DNA of 64,000 bases, taken from the NCBI GenBank assembly GCA_002393955.1, contig DGSK01000005.1, forward strand, positions 1 to 64,000, given 5' to 3'. Within the stretch, counting starts at the first letter, position 1. Every line of letters starts with the position of its first letter. The notes below the pieces were generated by a model, which saw only the letters and a list, made by a program, of their open reading frames with translations, had not been told where the DNA came from and made no database searches. The stretch comes from Lachnospiraceae bacterium UBA4364 (GTDB taxonomy: Bacteria; Bacillota; Clostridia; Lachnospirales; Lachnospiraceae). A program made the position numbers and the translations under genes. Shown here piece by piece: positions 16,287-26,083 of this stretch.

Positions 16287-18145
16287 TCCTGAAAAACCAT
16301 AAATGCCCAGAGCAGCCTCACAAAAGAATTGTATCCGAGTTTCGATAACGGGGCTGAAGCTAAATACTTTTTAACCGTTCCGGACACCCTGTCCGCATCA
16401 AATAAGCCCTGACTCTTAAGTCTTTCCACATCTGCCGCATAAAGGAGCCTCTCCTTTAGCGGTCCCCTCATCCAGCTGTCCAGCGGTACGGAAAATCCTT
16501 TCTTCGGTCTGTCCAAAAACTCCTGCGGGATCATGTCATATGTAATGTCTTTTAAAATATATTTTTTTTCTTTTCCCCGAAGCTTGTATTTCATAGGTAT
16601 TGCAAAAGAGTATTCCATTACTTTTCTGTCAAGTATCGGACACCTTGCTTCCAGAGAATAATACATACTTGCCCTGTCTACCTTGCAAAGAATATCTCCC
16701 GGCAGATAATTATCCATATCAAGAAGCATTCTCTTCTGCACCCAGTTTTTAGTATCATACTTATCCTCTGTCAGATAATCGATGGGAACTCCCGCCTCTT
16801 CCAGGGGAAACGCCAGGGCAAAGCCCCTTACTATATCCGCCTGAAGCTGCGTCTGTCTGCGCCTGTCCCTGTTGGCAGATATGACTTTTATCTTTCCCGG
16901 ATATCTCTTTTCCAGCTTCTTTCCGCCTATGCTGATATTTCCGACAGCATGCGCCATGGCACCCGGGAAATCCAGGTACTGTGCCATCCTTACTTTGTCA
17001 TAGTCCCCATACCCGCAGAAGAATTCATCTCCGCCGTCACCTGATAAAATAACGGTGACCTTCTCTCTTGCCGCCTTAGATACCAGCATGGTAGGAATCT
17101 GTGATGAATCAGCAAAAGGCTCATCAAAAGCATAGGGAAGCGAATCCACAAGTCCCAGCATATCTTTTTCACTGATTATGGTTTCACTGTGCTCGGTTCC
17201 CAGATATGAAGCAATAGCCGCAGCATAGGGAGCCTCATTGTATTTCTGATCTTCAAATCCTATACAGAAAGTCTTTACCGGTGTGTCCGATACTTTAGCG
17301 GCCAAAGCCGTAACCAGCGACGAATCAAAGCCACCGCTTAAGAATGTACCCACAGGCACATCCGCCGAAAGCCTTTTCTTTACGGAATCAAGAAGAATAT
17401 CATAAAGCACCTTTTTATATTCATCATAATCAAGTGTCCGGGATACGGATTTCTTCGCAAATGTGTCAGCTACATCCCAGTACTTTACCGAGCTGATGGT
17501 GCCGTTTTTAAATACCGAATACGTTCCCGGCTCCTGCTTATGTACACTCTTAAATATACTGTCCGGAGCGTTTATGTAATTCTGGTACAGGTATCTTGAA
17601 AGGATCTCCGTATTGATATCTTTCTTAAAGCCCGGATAGAGCATGATGGGCTTAAGTTCTGACGCAAAAACGATATCACCGTTTTCATGATAGTAATACA
17701 GCGGTTTCTTTCCTATCCTGTCCCTTGCAAATATAAGCTCGTCCGTATCACGGTCATACAGCGCGATTGCAAACATGCCGCCCAGATGGGGAAACATATT
17801 CCTGCCCCAGCGAAGATATGCCGCAAGGATCACCTCAGTATCACAGCCGCTGCTCTTGTATGTATACTCCGAAAGTTCCTCCCTGAGATCCCTGAAATTA
17901 TAGATCTCACCATTGAAAACCAGCGTGATCCGCCCATCCGGAGATGACATGGGCTGATGTCCCAGCGGAGAGAGATCAAAGATCGAAAGCCTGCGCTGTG
18001 CCAGTCCCACATTGTAATCGCCGGCACCTGAAAAAAGCTCCACACCGGAATCATCCGGGCCTCTCTTCTCCATGCTGTCATTCATGGTCTTCAGCTCATC
18101 ATATGATATTTTCTTTTTGCTGACAAAACCGCATATTCCGCACAT
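16265..18145 (-). CDS. asnB: Asparagine synthetase-like glutamine amidotransferase (AsnB family)
   Basis: 626 aa. N-terminal class II glutaminase with catalytic Cys2 (MCGICGF) and the RGPDDSG segment; C-terminal ATP-pyrophosphatase domain with SGGFDSSLV near residue 270 and the CKVDRASM and EARCPILD segments. In glycan loci such proteins (for example WbpS-like) amidate the carboxyl of uronic acids, while the housekeeping enzyme makes Asn. With a UDP-HexNAc dehydrogenase close by, amidation of a uronate is attractive. GAGG lies before the ATG. It sits between GT genes with a 22-nt overlap into the next one. Confidence 0.88.
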   Translation of the reverse strand: MCGICGFVSKKKISYDELKTMNDSMEKRGPDDSGVELFSGAGDYNVGLAQRRLSIFDLSPLGHQPMSSPDGRITLVFNGEIYNFRDLREELSEYTYKSSGCDTEVILAAYLRWGRNMFPHLGGMFAIALYDRDTDELIFARDRIGKKPLYYYHENGDIVFASELKPIMLYPGFKKDINTEILSRYLYQNYINAPDSIFKSVHKQEPGTYSVFKNGTISSVKYWDVADTFAKKSVSRTLDYDEYKKVLYDILLDSVKKRLSADVPVGTFLSGGFDSSLVTALAAKVSDTPVKTFCIGFEDQKYNEAPYAAAIASYLGTEHSETIISEKDMLGLVDSLPYAFDEPFADSSQIPTMLVSKAAREKVTVILSGDGGDEFFCGYGDYDKVRMAQYLDFPGAMAHAVGNISIGGKKLEKRYPGKIKVISANRDRRRQTQLQADIVRGFALAFPLEEAGVPIDYLTEDKYDTKNWVQKRMLLDMDNYLPGDILCKVDRASMYYSLEARCPILDRKVMEYSFAIPMKYKLRGKEKKYILKDITYDMIPQEFLDRPKKGFSVPLDSWMRGPLKERLLYAADVERLKSQGLFDADRVSGTVKKYLASAPLSKLGYNSFVRLLWAFMVFQEWYEVWM

Positions 18146-18192
18146 ACTTACCTCACGTATTCTTCCAGCAGAGCATATACCGTTGTACTCTC

Positions 18193-19416
18193 TTATTTTC
18201 CGGAAAATCCTGACTTCTCTGAGTGTTCATTGATGAATTTCCTAAATATCCCCGGCAGCACACGGGCCTGTTCTCCTGCATCAAATCCCATGTTCTTAAA
18301 GGACTCATACCCCCTCAGGTCGTTTAGCCTTTTTCCGTCAGGCCGTCCGGAAGCAACACGCTCATAAAGCCTTTCCGCCTTATCAGCCCAGGCTTTTGCG
18401 CCCTCATTCAAAGAACAGTATTCCACATATTCGGGCACATCCACTTCTTTTGTGATACTGTCCGATATAAGACATGGGAGTCCCGCTGATACTGCCTCAA
18501 CAATCATCCCGGGAAGGCCCTCATAAAACGAAGGAAATATTACCAGGTCAAAGGCCTGATAAAATCCGGACGGACTGCTTATTTCTCCCGCAAATATCAC
18601 CTTGTCGGAAATTCCCAGCTCTTCCGCCTTTTTTTCCACTGATTTTCTTGTACCGCCATCACCTGCAAGCAGCAGTCTGGCTTCTTTATTTTTATTCAGA
18701 TATTCTTTGTATATCTCTAAAAGGAACAGATGGTTCTTGGCATAATGAAACCGCCCCACATGACCGATAACAAATTTATCCTGCAGTCCGTATTTTTCAC
18801 GGATTTCATTGCGAAGCACTGCATTATCATCATTATGGATAAACTTTTTCAGATTATTGGCAGTGTGAAGGATCCACACTTTTCCCTCGTCTGTACGCTT
18901 ATCTCCGTATACCGCTCTTCCGGCCTCTTCAGAAACCGCAGCACAGACATCGCATTTTTTATAAAGGTTTTTCCTGAGCATCCCGGTAAGCAGACCTTTG
19001 ATACCGGGATCCACTCCGGCAGATCTGGCGTAAGCTACAGTCAGGGGGACACCGCACTTCTTTGCAACAGGCATATAAATGGAAGCAGTACTTGTCATAC
19101 TCCCAAGCACAACGTCTATCTCCGGATGTTCCGAAAACACTTTTTTCAGTGCCCTTACATAGGAAAAATAATTATAAAACAAAAATCTCGGAACTCGGTA
19201 TATGCTGCATCCCAGGCTCTTAGCTTCCTCTTCATATATCCCTGCGGGTTCACACAGCAGGAAATCGTAATGGAGGACTGACGGGTCGCTGTTCCTTACC
19301 ATATCCATGGCCCGGCTTTCTGCGCCGCCCATTCCCAGTCCGCCTATTACATGCAGCACATGCAATGTCTTATCCATGTTTTCAATATCTGTTTTATTCT
19401 GAGTCTCTTCACTCAT
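18193..19416 (-). CDS. GT4 family glycosyltransferase (EpsF-like)
   Basis: 407 aa. It starts with VLHVIGGLGMGGAESRAMDMV, the typical acceptor loop of EpsF-like GT4 enzymes, and ends with a donor domain showing IGHVGRFHYAKNH, LLAGDGG and PSFYEGLPGMIVEAVSAGLP (EX7E). It probably extends the repeat unit on the cytoplasmic face. It overlaps the GtrII-like gene by 8 nt and has only a weak SD, so it is translationally coupled. An internal Met14 start is possible. Confidence 0.9.
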   Translation of the reverse strand: MSEETQNKTDIENMDKTLHVLHVIGGLGMGGAESRAMDMVRNSDPSVLHYDFLLCEPAGIYEEEAKSLGCSIYRVPRFLFYNYFSYVRALKKVFSEHPEIDVVLGSMTSTASIYMPVAKKCGVPLTVAYARSAGVDPGIKGLLTGMLRKNLYKKCDVCAAVSEEAGRAVYGDKRTDEGKVWILHTANNLKKFIHNDDNAVLRNEIREKYGLQDKFVIGHVGRFHYAKNHLFLLEIYKEYLNKNKEARLLLAGDGGTRKSVEKKAEELGISDKVIFAGEISSPSGFYQAFDLVIFPSFYEGLPGMIVEAVSAGLPCLISDSITKEVDVPEYVEYCSLNEGAKAWADKAERLYERVASGRPDGKRLNDLRGYESFKNMGFDAGEQARVLPGIFRKFINEHSEKSGFSGK

Positions 19417-21001
19417 AATACTGATCTATATCCCTGTCATCCAAGTAGAGTACCATTATATCGCCGATCACCTTTGTGCAGCCCTCCTGAGGCCACATGG
19501 TCATCTCCGCAAATTCTGCCGAGTTTACAATTTCCTTACGTTCCTCAAAGGAGGTTCCGCCGTAATCTGTCGACAGAAACCAGTTAAGACCGCTTATGTA
19601 TTCACTTCCGCCTGTCATGAAAAGATTTGACACGACGCCGGAAAGCCTTGGTGCACTTTCAAGATACTCCGGAAGCTGATATGTGCAGCCGATCACAGCC
19701 AGTTCCATTCCCTCCCTGTATCCTTCCGTCATTTCAAGACGTACCTGTATGCGGTTAAGCTGATTCTCCATATTCTTGTTAGCCCGGTACATGCTTTCAT
19801 ATGCCTGGTCGGTTATCACAATAAAATGGAAACAGATGGCAAACATAAATACCAGCATTATTCCCTGTGGGATCTGTTTCATCACATCACTCCTGCTCTT
19901 CCATGAGCTGGTGTCGCCCGCCCCGCTATACAGTATCTGCAGAAGTATGACCGGAAAAATATAAAAGATTCCCATGCTGTAAAGCATCGGTGCGGACAAG
20001 TATTTAACATCCGGTGACAGTACAAAAAAGATATGCGTTGCCACGGGTATGAACAGCAGGAGCAGCGCCTCTATCCCGAGCCTTAATGCCATCTCTCCGG
20101 CTCCGGATTTTTTACTTTCTTTTTTTCCGCCTTTCCTGCCAAACATCAGTATTACTAACAGTGCCGCAGTAAGAATAAACATCAGCACATTCGAAACATT
20201 ATAAAAATCCACTTTAAAATGCACCAGATAATATCTTGCGAATTCAACATACGAATTGATAAGAATATCCGCTATTCTTCCAAGCGAAAAAGACGCCCCG
20301 CCGTCTAACCCCATATAACCGGAGACTTCATGATCCGTCACCTTCATAACGATCTTCATAAGAGGGTAATAAACTATGATGGCCATTACCCCCATAAGCG
20401 CAAAACTGCCTGTCTTTTTCCAAAAATCCTTCAGGCTTTTCTCCCTGTCATTCAGCATCAGTATGAGCCATATTTCCAAAAGCAGTATAGTGACAGATAC
20501 ATACGACTGGTAAAAGCCCATGGAAAGCCCTAACAGAACCGACGCGGCTGCAAGATTAAAAAATTTCTCAGCCTTAACCGCGAGATAAACCGACAGTACC
20601 GAAAGCAGCAGTCCAAAGAAATAACCGTCTGCCGTATACATATATGAAAAGGTTCCTGCTACTACGGGATTACACACAAGTATTGCCGACACAAGCAGCA
20701 CATACAGATTGCTTCTTATATCAAAGAGCCTGACCACAACAATTGCGGTAAACGAAATCCAGATTAACGACAGCACACCTATAACCCAGGTAGCTTCCTT
20801 AGGTCCCCTTATCTTTTCAACAACAGGCAGGAGAAACCGCCCGATGGAAATCGTCCAGGACGCAGATATGGTATCAAGATAATTAAACGAATCCTCGCAG
20901 AAAAATTTATTCGTCAGGCGGAAGCCGTGCGCAATAAAGCCGAGTATCATTGTCAGCAAAAAGGTATTAAACGGCTTGTTAAGCTTTATTCTGTCGTTCA
21001 T
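19409..21001 (-). CDS. GtrII-like polytopic glycosyltransferase (Glucos_trans_II)
   Basis: 530 aa, about 10-12 membrane segments and a soluble C-terminal tail. The N terminus has the acidic loop FCEDSFNYLD after the first membrane segment, followed by SIGRFLLPVVEK, matching the GtrII family. In phages and Shigella, GtrII adds glucosyl from undecaprenyl-P-glucose to O-antigen on the outer membrane face. Here it would decorate the polymer with a sugar from a lipid-P donor. AAAGGAA overlaps the stop of the upstream gene. GtrB-like and GtrA-like proteins are encoded nearby. Confidence 0.82.
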   Translation of the reverse strand: MNDRIKLNKPFNTFLLTMILGFIAHGFRLTNKFFCEDSFNYLDTISASWTISIGRFLLPVVEKIRGPKEATWVIGVLSLIWISFTAIVVVRLFDIRSNLYVLLVSAILVCNPVVAGTFSYMYTADGYFFGLLLSVLSVYLAVKAEKFFNLAAASVLLGLSMGFYQSYVSVTILLLEIWLILMLNDREKSLKDFWKKTGSFALMGVMAIIVYYPLMKIVMKVTDHEVSGYMGLDGGASFSLGRIADILINSYVEFARYYLVHFKVDFYNVSNVLMFILTAALLVILMFGRKGGKKESKKSGAGEMALRLGIEALLLLFIPVATHIFFVLSPDVKYLSAPMLYSMGIFYIFPVILLQILYSGAGDTSSWKSRSDVMKQIPQGIMLVFMFAICFHFIVITDQAYESMYRANKNMENQLNRIQVRLEMTEGYREGMELAVIGCTYQLPEYLESAPRLSGVVSNLFMTGGSEYISGLNWFLSTDYGGTSFEERKEIVNSAEFAEMTMWPQEGCTKVIGDIMVLYLDDRDIDQYYE

Positions 21002-21005
21002 AGTT

Positions 21006-22700
21006 TTATTCCTTTGTCTTTATACTCTGTTTATTCGAAACACTTTCGTGCATCAGCATCCCGATTGCAAAAATAAGGGCAACAAATATGACATATGAGG
21101 GATGCCCCATCCACTCAGTCATCATTCCAAGGGAAACAGTTATCGCAGTAAAAAGGGGGTATGAAAGGTATGCCTTTTTTTCACCGACTTTAAAGTACAG
21201 GATCAAAGCAACGATAACCGATGCAGCATTAAGCAAAAACAATACTGCACCTGCAAGTATTCCATACTGATATGCAACCTGCAGATATGTATTATGGGCA
21301 TGATATATCAGTGTCCCGTCTTCAAGGTCAATATTTCCGGGATAATGGGCCGCAAAGGACAGCCTCGGTATATAGGCTTTCCATATGGTACTGCGTCCAT
21401 TTGACACATCCTTATGATCTATTTCTATGGTTTCGGTCTGCGCACTTCCATCATGTGTCACCGCAGTTCCGTCCCCCGCAAAATCTATAAGGATTCCCCA
21501 CTTTCCGAAAATGATCCTTACCAGGTCCGTAAACTCCGTATACTTCGGCGACTGGGCCGGATCCCCCTGAACAACTTTTGTCTCCGGATTATATTCCCAG
21601 GTATAAAAATAAGGATCATCAAATTTCGAAGGCATATACCTTACCAGAAGAAATCCCGGATAAAGCAGGACCAGCGTAAGAATCGGAATTGCAAGATAAC
21701 GCAGCAGGACAAAGATCTTTTTGCGTGATCTTATCATATCTATAACAAAAACGGTCAAAAATGCCACGCTCATTGCGAGTATTGTGGTCCTGGTATAATT
21801 TAGCACTACCAATATCAGATCCCAGATCATCAGCAGATAATAAAACACCTGCGACACAATCTTTATACCCCGGCCCTTTTTTAACCACTTAAAGCCCGGC
21901 ACCAGTCCGTTTATAAGCAGTATGTCATCGCCGTCTTCCGCATGCCATATCATTTCCAGCCTGCAGAAAAGGACCGCAGTCACGGAAGCCAGATACTCAC
22001 CGGCTGCATTCTCATTCTGAAAATAAAGCTGGTACCTTTCAGTATCAAACGGTCTCTGAAGAACCGATCTGGCGGATACAAAAGCAAAGGACATAACGGT
22101 TCCCGCAAAAAAAGCATTTCTTGCCACACACCTTATATCCTTATCAGACTGTACATAAAAAAACAGGCTGTACCCCAGCACAATGAACGCCGTGTATCCG
22201 TATCCCGGATTGAATATTGCCAGAAGTATGATCCATAATATCCAGAGCAGCCTGATGATATGCGAAGGTTTCTTTATATCCAACAGCAGGCTTTCTTTGT
22301 TTATCATTTTAGGAATAGTAAAGATATTAGCAATAAGCGCCGCTCCCCAGACAAGTATCACCAGCTTTCCGTACCTGATGATATCAACAAATTCATAATT
22401 ACAGGTATCCGCTATCCAGTGCTTTTCATACGCAAAGTGGGTAAACACATACCATATTGGAATCCATATGACCACAGGCAGGCTGATCCAGCTTTTCCAG
22501 TCCATGATAAAAAGCGTTATAAGACCCATGCCTATACAGAAAAGCCTGAAATTTACTGCCTGTTCGTAGCTGTTAGGGGAGTTTACAAAAGCAACACCCG
22601 CACAAAAACACATGTAAAAAAGAACAGCCAGCAGAATCCCTCTGAGAGCAGAGACCTTATCTATTATTCCGTTACAAAATGTTCTAGCTTTTGATATCAT
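21006..22700 (-). CDS. O-antigen ligase/polymerase family membrane protein (Wzy/WaaL-like)
   Basis: 564 aa, at least 10 membrane segments with a large extracellular loop (about residues 360-480). The loop holds the family hallmark NGRSTIWKAYIPR and, after it, HAHNTYLQVAYQYG, containing the His needed in WaaL. The protein either polymerises repeat units or ligates the finished glycan to an acceptor on the outer face. No Wzx flippase is seen in this window, which leaves both roles open. Start overlaps the GT2 gene by 17 nt; the SD is weak. Confidence 0.85.
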   Translation of the reverse strand: MISKARTFCNGIIDKVSALRGILLAVLFYMCFCAGVAFVNSPNSYEQAVNFRLFCIGMGLITLFIMDWKSWISLPVVIWIPIWYVFTHFAYEKHWIADTCNYEFVDIIRYGKLVILVWGAALIANIFTIPKMINKESLLLDIKKPSHIIRLLWILWIILLAIFNPGYGYTAFIVLGYSLFFYVQSDKDIRCVARNAFFAGTVMSFAFVSARSVLQRPFDTERYQLYFQNENAAGEYLASVTAVLFCRLEMIWHAEDGDDILLINGLVPGFKWLKKGRGIKIVSQVFYYLLMIWDLILVVLNYTRTTILAMSVAFLTVFVIDMIRSRKKIFVLLRYLAIPILTLVLLYPGFLLVRYMPSKFDDPYFYTWEYNPETKVVQGDPAQSPKYTEFTDLVRIIFGKWGILIDFAGDGTAVTHDGSAQTETIEIDHKDVSNGRSTIWKAYIPRLSFAAHYPGNIDLEDGTLIYHAHNTYLQVAYQYGILAGAVLFLLNAASVIVALILYFKVGEKKAYLSYPLFTAITVSLGMMTEWMGHPSYVIFVALIFAIGMLMHESVSNKQSIKTKE

Positions 22701-23649
22701 CTCTTATATTGTCTGTCCTGTTTCCTACGATTTCCTTTATCACATACTGCGGTGAATTATTAATGCTTATGTATATCCTTCCTACATACTCGCCGATAAG
22801 TCCCAGCATTATCATTATCATCCCGCCGAAGAATATCAGCACAGCCATAGTGGAAGCATACCCCAAAAGCCTGTCCGGAAGCGTAAAATGCTGAATTATG
22901 ATCACCAGCCCGTATATAAAACCAACAAAAGTCGAACCTATCCCGACTATGGTCGCCACTCTAAGCGGCTTTACCGAAAACGAAGTAAATCCGTTCATCC
23001 AGAGCCCAAGCAGTTTTATAAGCGTATAGCCTGACGCTCCTACCTGTCTTTCCCTGTGGTCGACATCGACATTAACTATGTTTTTAGCAGCCCTCAGCAC
23101 AAGTCCTATCACATACGGATAGGAATTCTCATACCGTATCATATCGTTGACCACAAATCTTTTTACCGCAAAATAGCTGGACACATAAAGTTCTTTGGGC
23201 TTACCGAGCATAAATTCCGCCATCTTTTCATTAACATAGCTTCCAAAATTCCTGAATGGCGAATGCTTCTTTTTATCATATCTGGCATATGCCGCATCTG
23301 CCCCATTCTCAATAGCTTTCAAAAGCCTGTCCATCTGGTCTGCCGGTGTCTGCCCGTCATCATCCAAACAGATTATGATGTCACCTGCCGACTGCCTGAG
23401 TCCGGCCATAAGTGCAGAATGCTGTCCAAAATTGCGTCCGAAATCTATCCCCGTAATCTTAGGATCCTTTCCGCAGAGAGTCCTGATGACATCCATGGTA
23501 GAATCCGGCGAACAGTCATTAACAAGTATGATCTCGTAATCATATCCCTTCAGCTTTACTATAGTGTCACGTATCTCATCCACTACCCCATCAAGCGTTT
23601 TTTCTGACCTATAGCAGGGTATAACAAAACTAACAAGCTTATCTGACAT
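22684..23649 (-). CDS. GtrB/ArnC-like undecaprenyl-phosphate glycosyltransferase
   Basis: 321 aa. GT2 catalytic domain with SFVIPCYRSEKTLDGVVDEI, ILVNDCSPDSTMDVI, FGRNFGQHSALMAGL and the metal motif LDDDGQ, followed by two membrane helices (about 235-260 and 265-292). This architecture is that of GtrB and ArnC, which make undecaprenyl-phosphate-linked sugars for transfer on the outer face. It would supply the GtrII-like and GT-C-like proteins in this locus. GAGAGGAT precedes the ATG. The sugar is not predictable. Confidence 0.88.
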   Translation of the reverse strand: MSDKLVSFVIPCYRSEKTLDGVVDEIRDTIVKLKGYDYEIILVNDCSPDSTMDVIRTLCGKDPKITGIDFGRNFGQHSALMAGLRQSAGDIIICLDDDGQTPADQMDRLLKAIENGADAAYARYDKKKHSPFRNFGSYVNEKMAEFMLGKPKELYVSSYFAVKRFVVNDMIRYENSYPYVIGLVLRAAKNIVNVDVDHRERQVGASGYTLIKLLGLWMNGFTSFSVKPLRVATIVGIGSTFVGFIYGLVIIIQHFTLPDRLLGYASTMAVLIFFGGMIMIMLGLIGEYVGRIYISINNSPQYVIKEIVGNRTDNIRDDIKS

Positions 23650-23650
23650 A

Positions 23651-24166
23651 TTATCCTCTCACCATATGAATGATCTTTTTCCCGTCTTCGGTAAAAGAGA
23701 CTTCTATTCCCTCAACAACCCTAAAGCCGTTCTTTAAATACACCTGCATTGCGGGTGCATTATCTTCCAGAACCCTCAGGTCTACTTTAACTATTCCCAG
23801 ACTTTCCTCGGCATACCGGAGCATCAGCTGCATAGCCTCACTTCCGTACCCTTTCCCCAGGGCGTTCTCTTCCCCTATGAATATACCATACTCTGCAGTG
23901 TGCTTCCTGCGGTCTATCTTTTGCAGGTATACGCTTCCGATCTCCTGTCCGTTATCCTTAACGGTTATCACAAACTGTTCAACCAGACCGGTTTCTACTT
24001 TTTCATGTATCCATTTCCTATGGTCCGCAGCGGTAACCGGCTTCTTATATATAAAATGCTCCACCACAAAAGGTTTATTGCGCCAGGCAACAATACTTTC
24101 CGTGTCCCTTTCAGTCATACGGCGGAGATTAACTTTTTCCCCTTCGATAAGATCCCTATTGCCCAT
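23651..24166 (-). CDS. GNAT family N-acetyltransferase
   Basis: 171 aa, RimJ/RimL-like GNAT with ESIVAWRN, the acetyl-CoA pyrophosphate loop LGKGYGSEAM and the C-terminal NAPAMQVYLKNGF. In glycan loci such proteins acetylate amino sugars. The WecE-type aminotransferase two genes upstream would produce dTDP-4-amino-4,6-dideoxygalactose, so 4-N-acetylation (the WecD/RffC role) is a reasonable guess. It ends one base before the GtrB-like start region and is 13 nt from its upstream neighbour. Confidence 0.8.
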   Translation of the reverse strand: MGNRDLIEGEKVNLRRMTERDTESIVAWRNKPFVVEHFIYKKPVTAADHRKWIHEKVETGLVEQFVITVKDNGQEIGSVYLQKIDRRKHTAEYGIFIGEENALGKGYGSEAMQLMLRYAEESLGIVKVDLRVLEDNAPAMQVYLKNGFRVVEGIEVSFTEDGKKIIHMVRG

Positions 24167-24179
24167 CTTCTCTGACTTT

Positions 24180-26075
24180 CTACATCTCTGCTGTACTGTA
24201 TATCATAAAATTGCCATAGTCCGTATATATACACTCATCAAGCACAAATTTCTTACTCCATCCATATCTCGAAACAAGATAGTCACTTAGTATTTCCGGA
24301 GACATTCCTTTCCCCTCGCGGCAGACATAACGGAAATCCTTTCCTGATGAAAAGAAATGATCCAGACTCATGATTCCGAGATTTTCGAGCCTGATCCTGC
24401 AGTTCGGGGTCCCGGTCATCCATCCGCCTGTAGAAACAAGGTTTGTCGGTGGACTGATGGATGAATCCACGCAACAGTATACATCCGTAATGAAAACATC
24501 CAGCGGATTGGCATTCATAATGTCATACAATACCTTGCAGTCGGCATTAATAGCATCCAACCTGTTTTTTTCTTCATATGCCTTTTTTACTGATATAACA
24601 GAAGCAGCCGCCAGCATTGCCACGACAGTTATTATCATGATTTTCAGCACTACGCTTTTATCAGGTGCAGGCAGCTTTATTCTTCTGCTGTCCGCCTCCG
24701 GCTTCTGCACCGTCAGGACTTTGTACAAATCTGCCCTGAATCTGGACCTGTACAATATTCCCAGCACGGTGGCCGCTCCTATAAGATAGAGAGATATGAC
24801 AACTCTATCCGGATATCTCCCCCTCAGGATAAGCCAAAGATACATACTCATAAAACCTGCTCCCACGGGAAACAGAAATACAAGCGAAATGACATCCCTG
24901 TTGAGTATCATAAAAAATAAAGTTCCCAGCCAGATCAGGGTAAATATCCAGCCGTAAATGCCGTCCCCGACGCTGCCATCCCCGCCGTTAAAAAGCCACA
25001 TCCTGTGTACAAGGAGCCATATTGCGTTTTTAACGGAATCTTTGGAAAACCTGTCCCTTCTGCTGAAAGCGTATTCCGCCATTGACTCAAATGTCTGCAC
25101 ATCTGCTGTTTCATCTATTGCTATGGCATAATTCTTCAGGACAGCCTGCTCAGTCTCATCTATGCCTATCTCTTTATAATATTCAACAGCCTCTTCGTTT
25201 TCCCATACCCCGGCATAATCATACAGGTCAGTCCTTGCCGCATTGTATTTTTCATAATGTTCCAGCTCATCCCCCGCATAGGAACTCCTGTCGGCTCCCA
25301 GCAGTATAAGATAGGCCACCAGAAATACCGTAGAAACCTCAACCAGATACATCAGTTCTTTTTTGCTCTGCTTAGATGCAGTACGCTGTACCAGCAGCCA
25401 CCTCTCGAAAAACATCATGACACCGCAGACAACCAAAAACGGCAGCACCATTTCAAAAACCTGAGGCCTTATCTGATCACAGAGAAGCAATAACACCCCT
25501 GCCCCCAGAAGTCGTCCCACCTGTTCATAGGAAAGAACATCTCCATTCTTCTGACCAGACGAAACTTCTTTTGCAGACTGCGGCTTTTCCGTTGCCCTGT
25601 CCTTCAGCTTTGTATCCGTAGTAAGCATCATAAAAATGCCGACTGTTCCGACCATCGCAGCCGTAACTGTATACTGCAGCATTATCAGGCTTCCTGCATA
25701 AAGTCCCGAAAAAACCAGTAACAGTGCCGTTATTATAAGGATCACATTTTTTTTATTGTAATCACAGAGTGCAAGCGCCCTCCTTAAAACCAAATAAAAT
25801 CCGCAGACAAAGCAGGCACACTGAAAGACCATAAACCAGGGAACAGCAGGTATAATACGGTAAAATACAGACAATACCACACCTAAAGGTACACGCATAT
25901 ATACCGTCATAGCAGAAGGCTCACCTGAATAGCATCCGCTTAGAATATCACCTATCATCACATCATCATTCAGAGAAAGCCTTACACCAAAACACGCGAC
26001 AGTTATGACAAAAACAGCGATCGTCACAGCCGCCGCTATAATAGTTTTTTTTCTTTCCACGCTGTTTGACGACAT
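24180..26075 (-). CDS. Polytopic membrane protein, GT-C-like, unknown
   Basis: 631 aa with about 10-12 membrane segments. After the first segment comes RLSLNDDVMIGDILSGCYSG, an acidic pair in the first outer loop as in GT-C transferases that use polyprenyl-P sugars. The C terminus is an extracellular domain of about 140 aa with CCVDSSISPPTN. I do not recognise a characterised family. Position between wecE (9-nt gap) and the GNAT gene suggests it transfers or handles the amino sugar, but this is inference. Confidence 0.6.
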   Translation of the reverse strand: MSSNSVERKKTIIAAAVTIAVFVITVACFGVRLSLNDDVMIGDILSGCYSGEPSAMTVYMRVPLGVVLSVFYRIIPAVPWFMVFQCACFVCGFYLVLRRALALCDYNKKNVILIITALLLVFSGLYAGSLIMLQYTVTAAMVGTVGIFMMLTTDTKLKDRATEKPQSAKEVSSGQKNGDVLSYEQVGRLLGAGVLLLLCDQIRPQVFEMVLPFLVVCGVMMFFERWLLVQRTASKQSKKELMYLVEVSTVFLVAYLILLGADRSSYAGDELEHYEKYNAARTDLYDYAGVWENEEAVEYYKEIGIDETEQAVLKNYAIAIDETADVQTFESMAEYAFSRRDRFSKDSVKNAIWLLVHRMWLFNGGDGSVGDGIYGWIFTLIWLGTLFFMILNRDVISLVFLFPVGAGFMSMYLWLILRGRYPDRVVISLYLIGAATVLGILYRSRFRADLYKVLTVQKPEADSRRIKLPAPDKSVVLKIMIITVVAMLAAASVISVKKAYEEKNRLDAINADCKVLYDIMNANPLDVFITDVYCCVDSSISPPTNLVSTGGWMTGTPNCRIRLENLGIMSLDHFFSSGKDFRYVCREGKGMSPEILSDYLVSRYGWSKKFVLDECIYTDYGNFMIYSTAEM

Positions 26076-26083
26076 CAGCTGTA

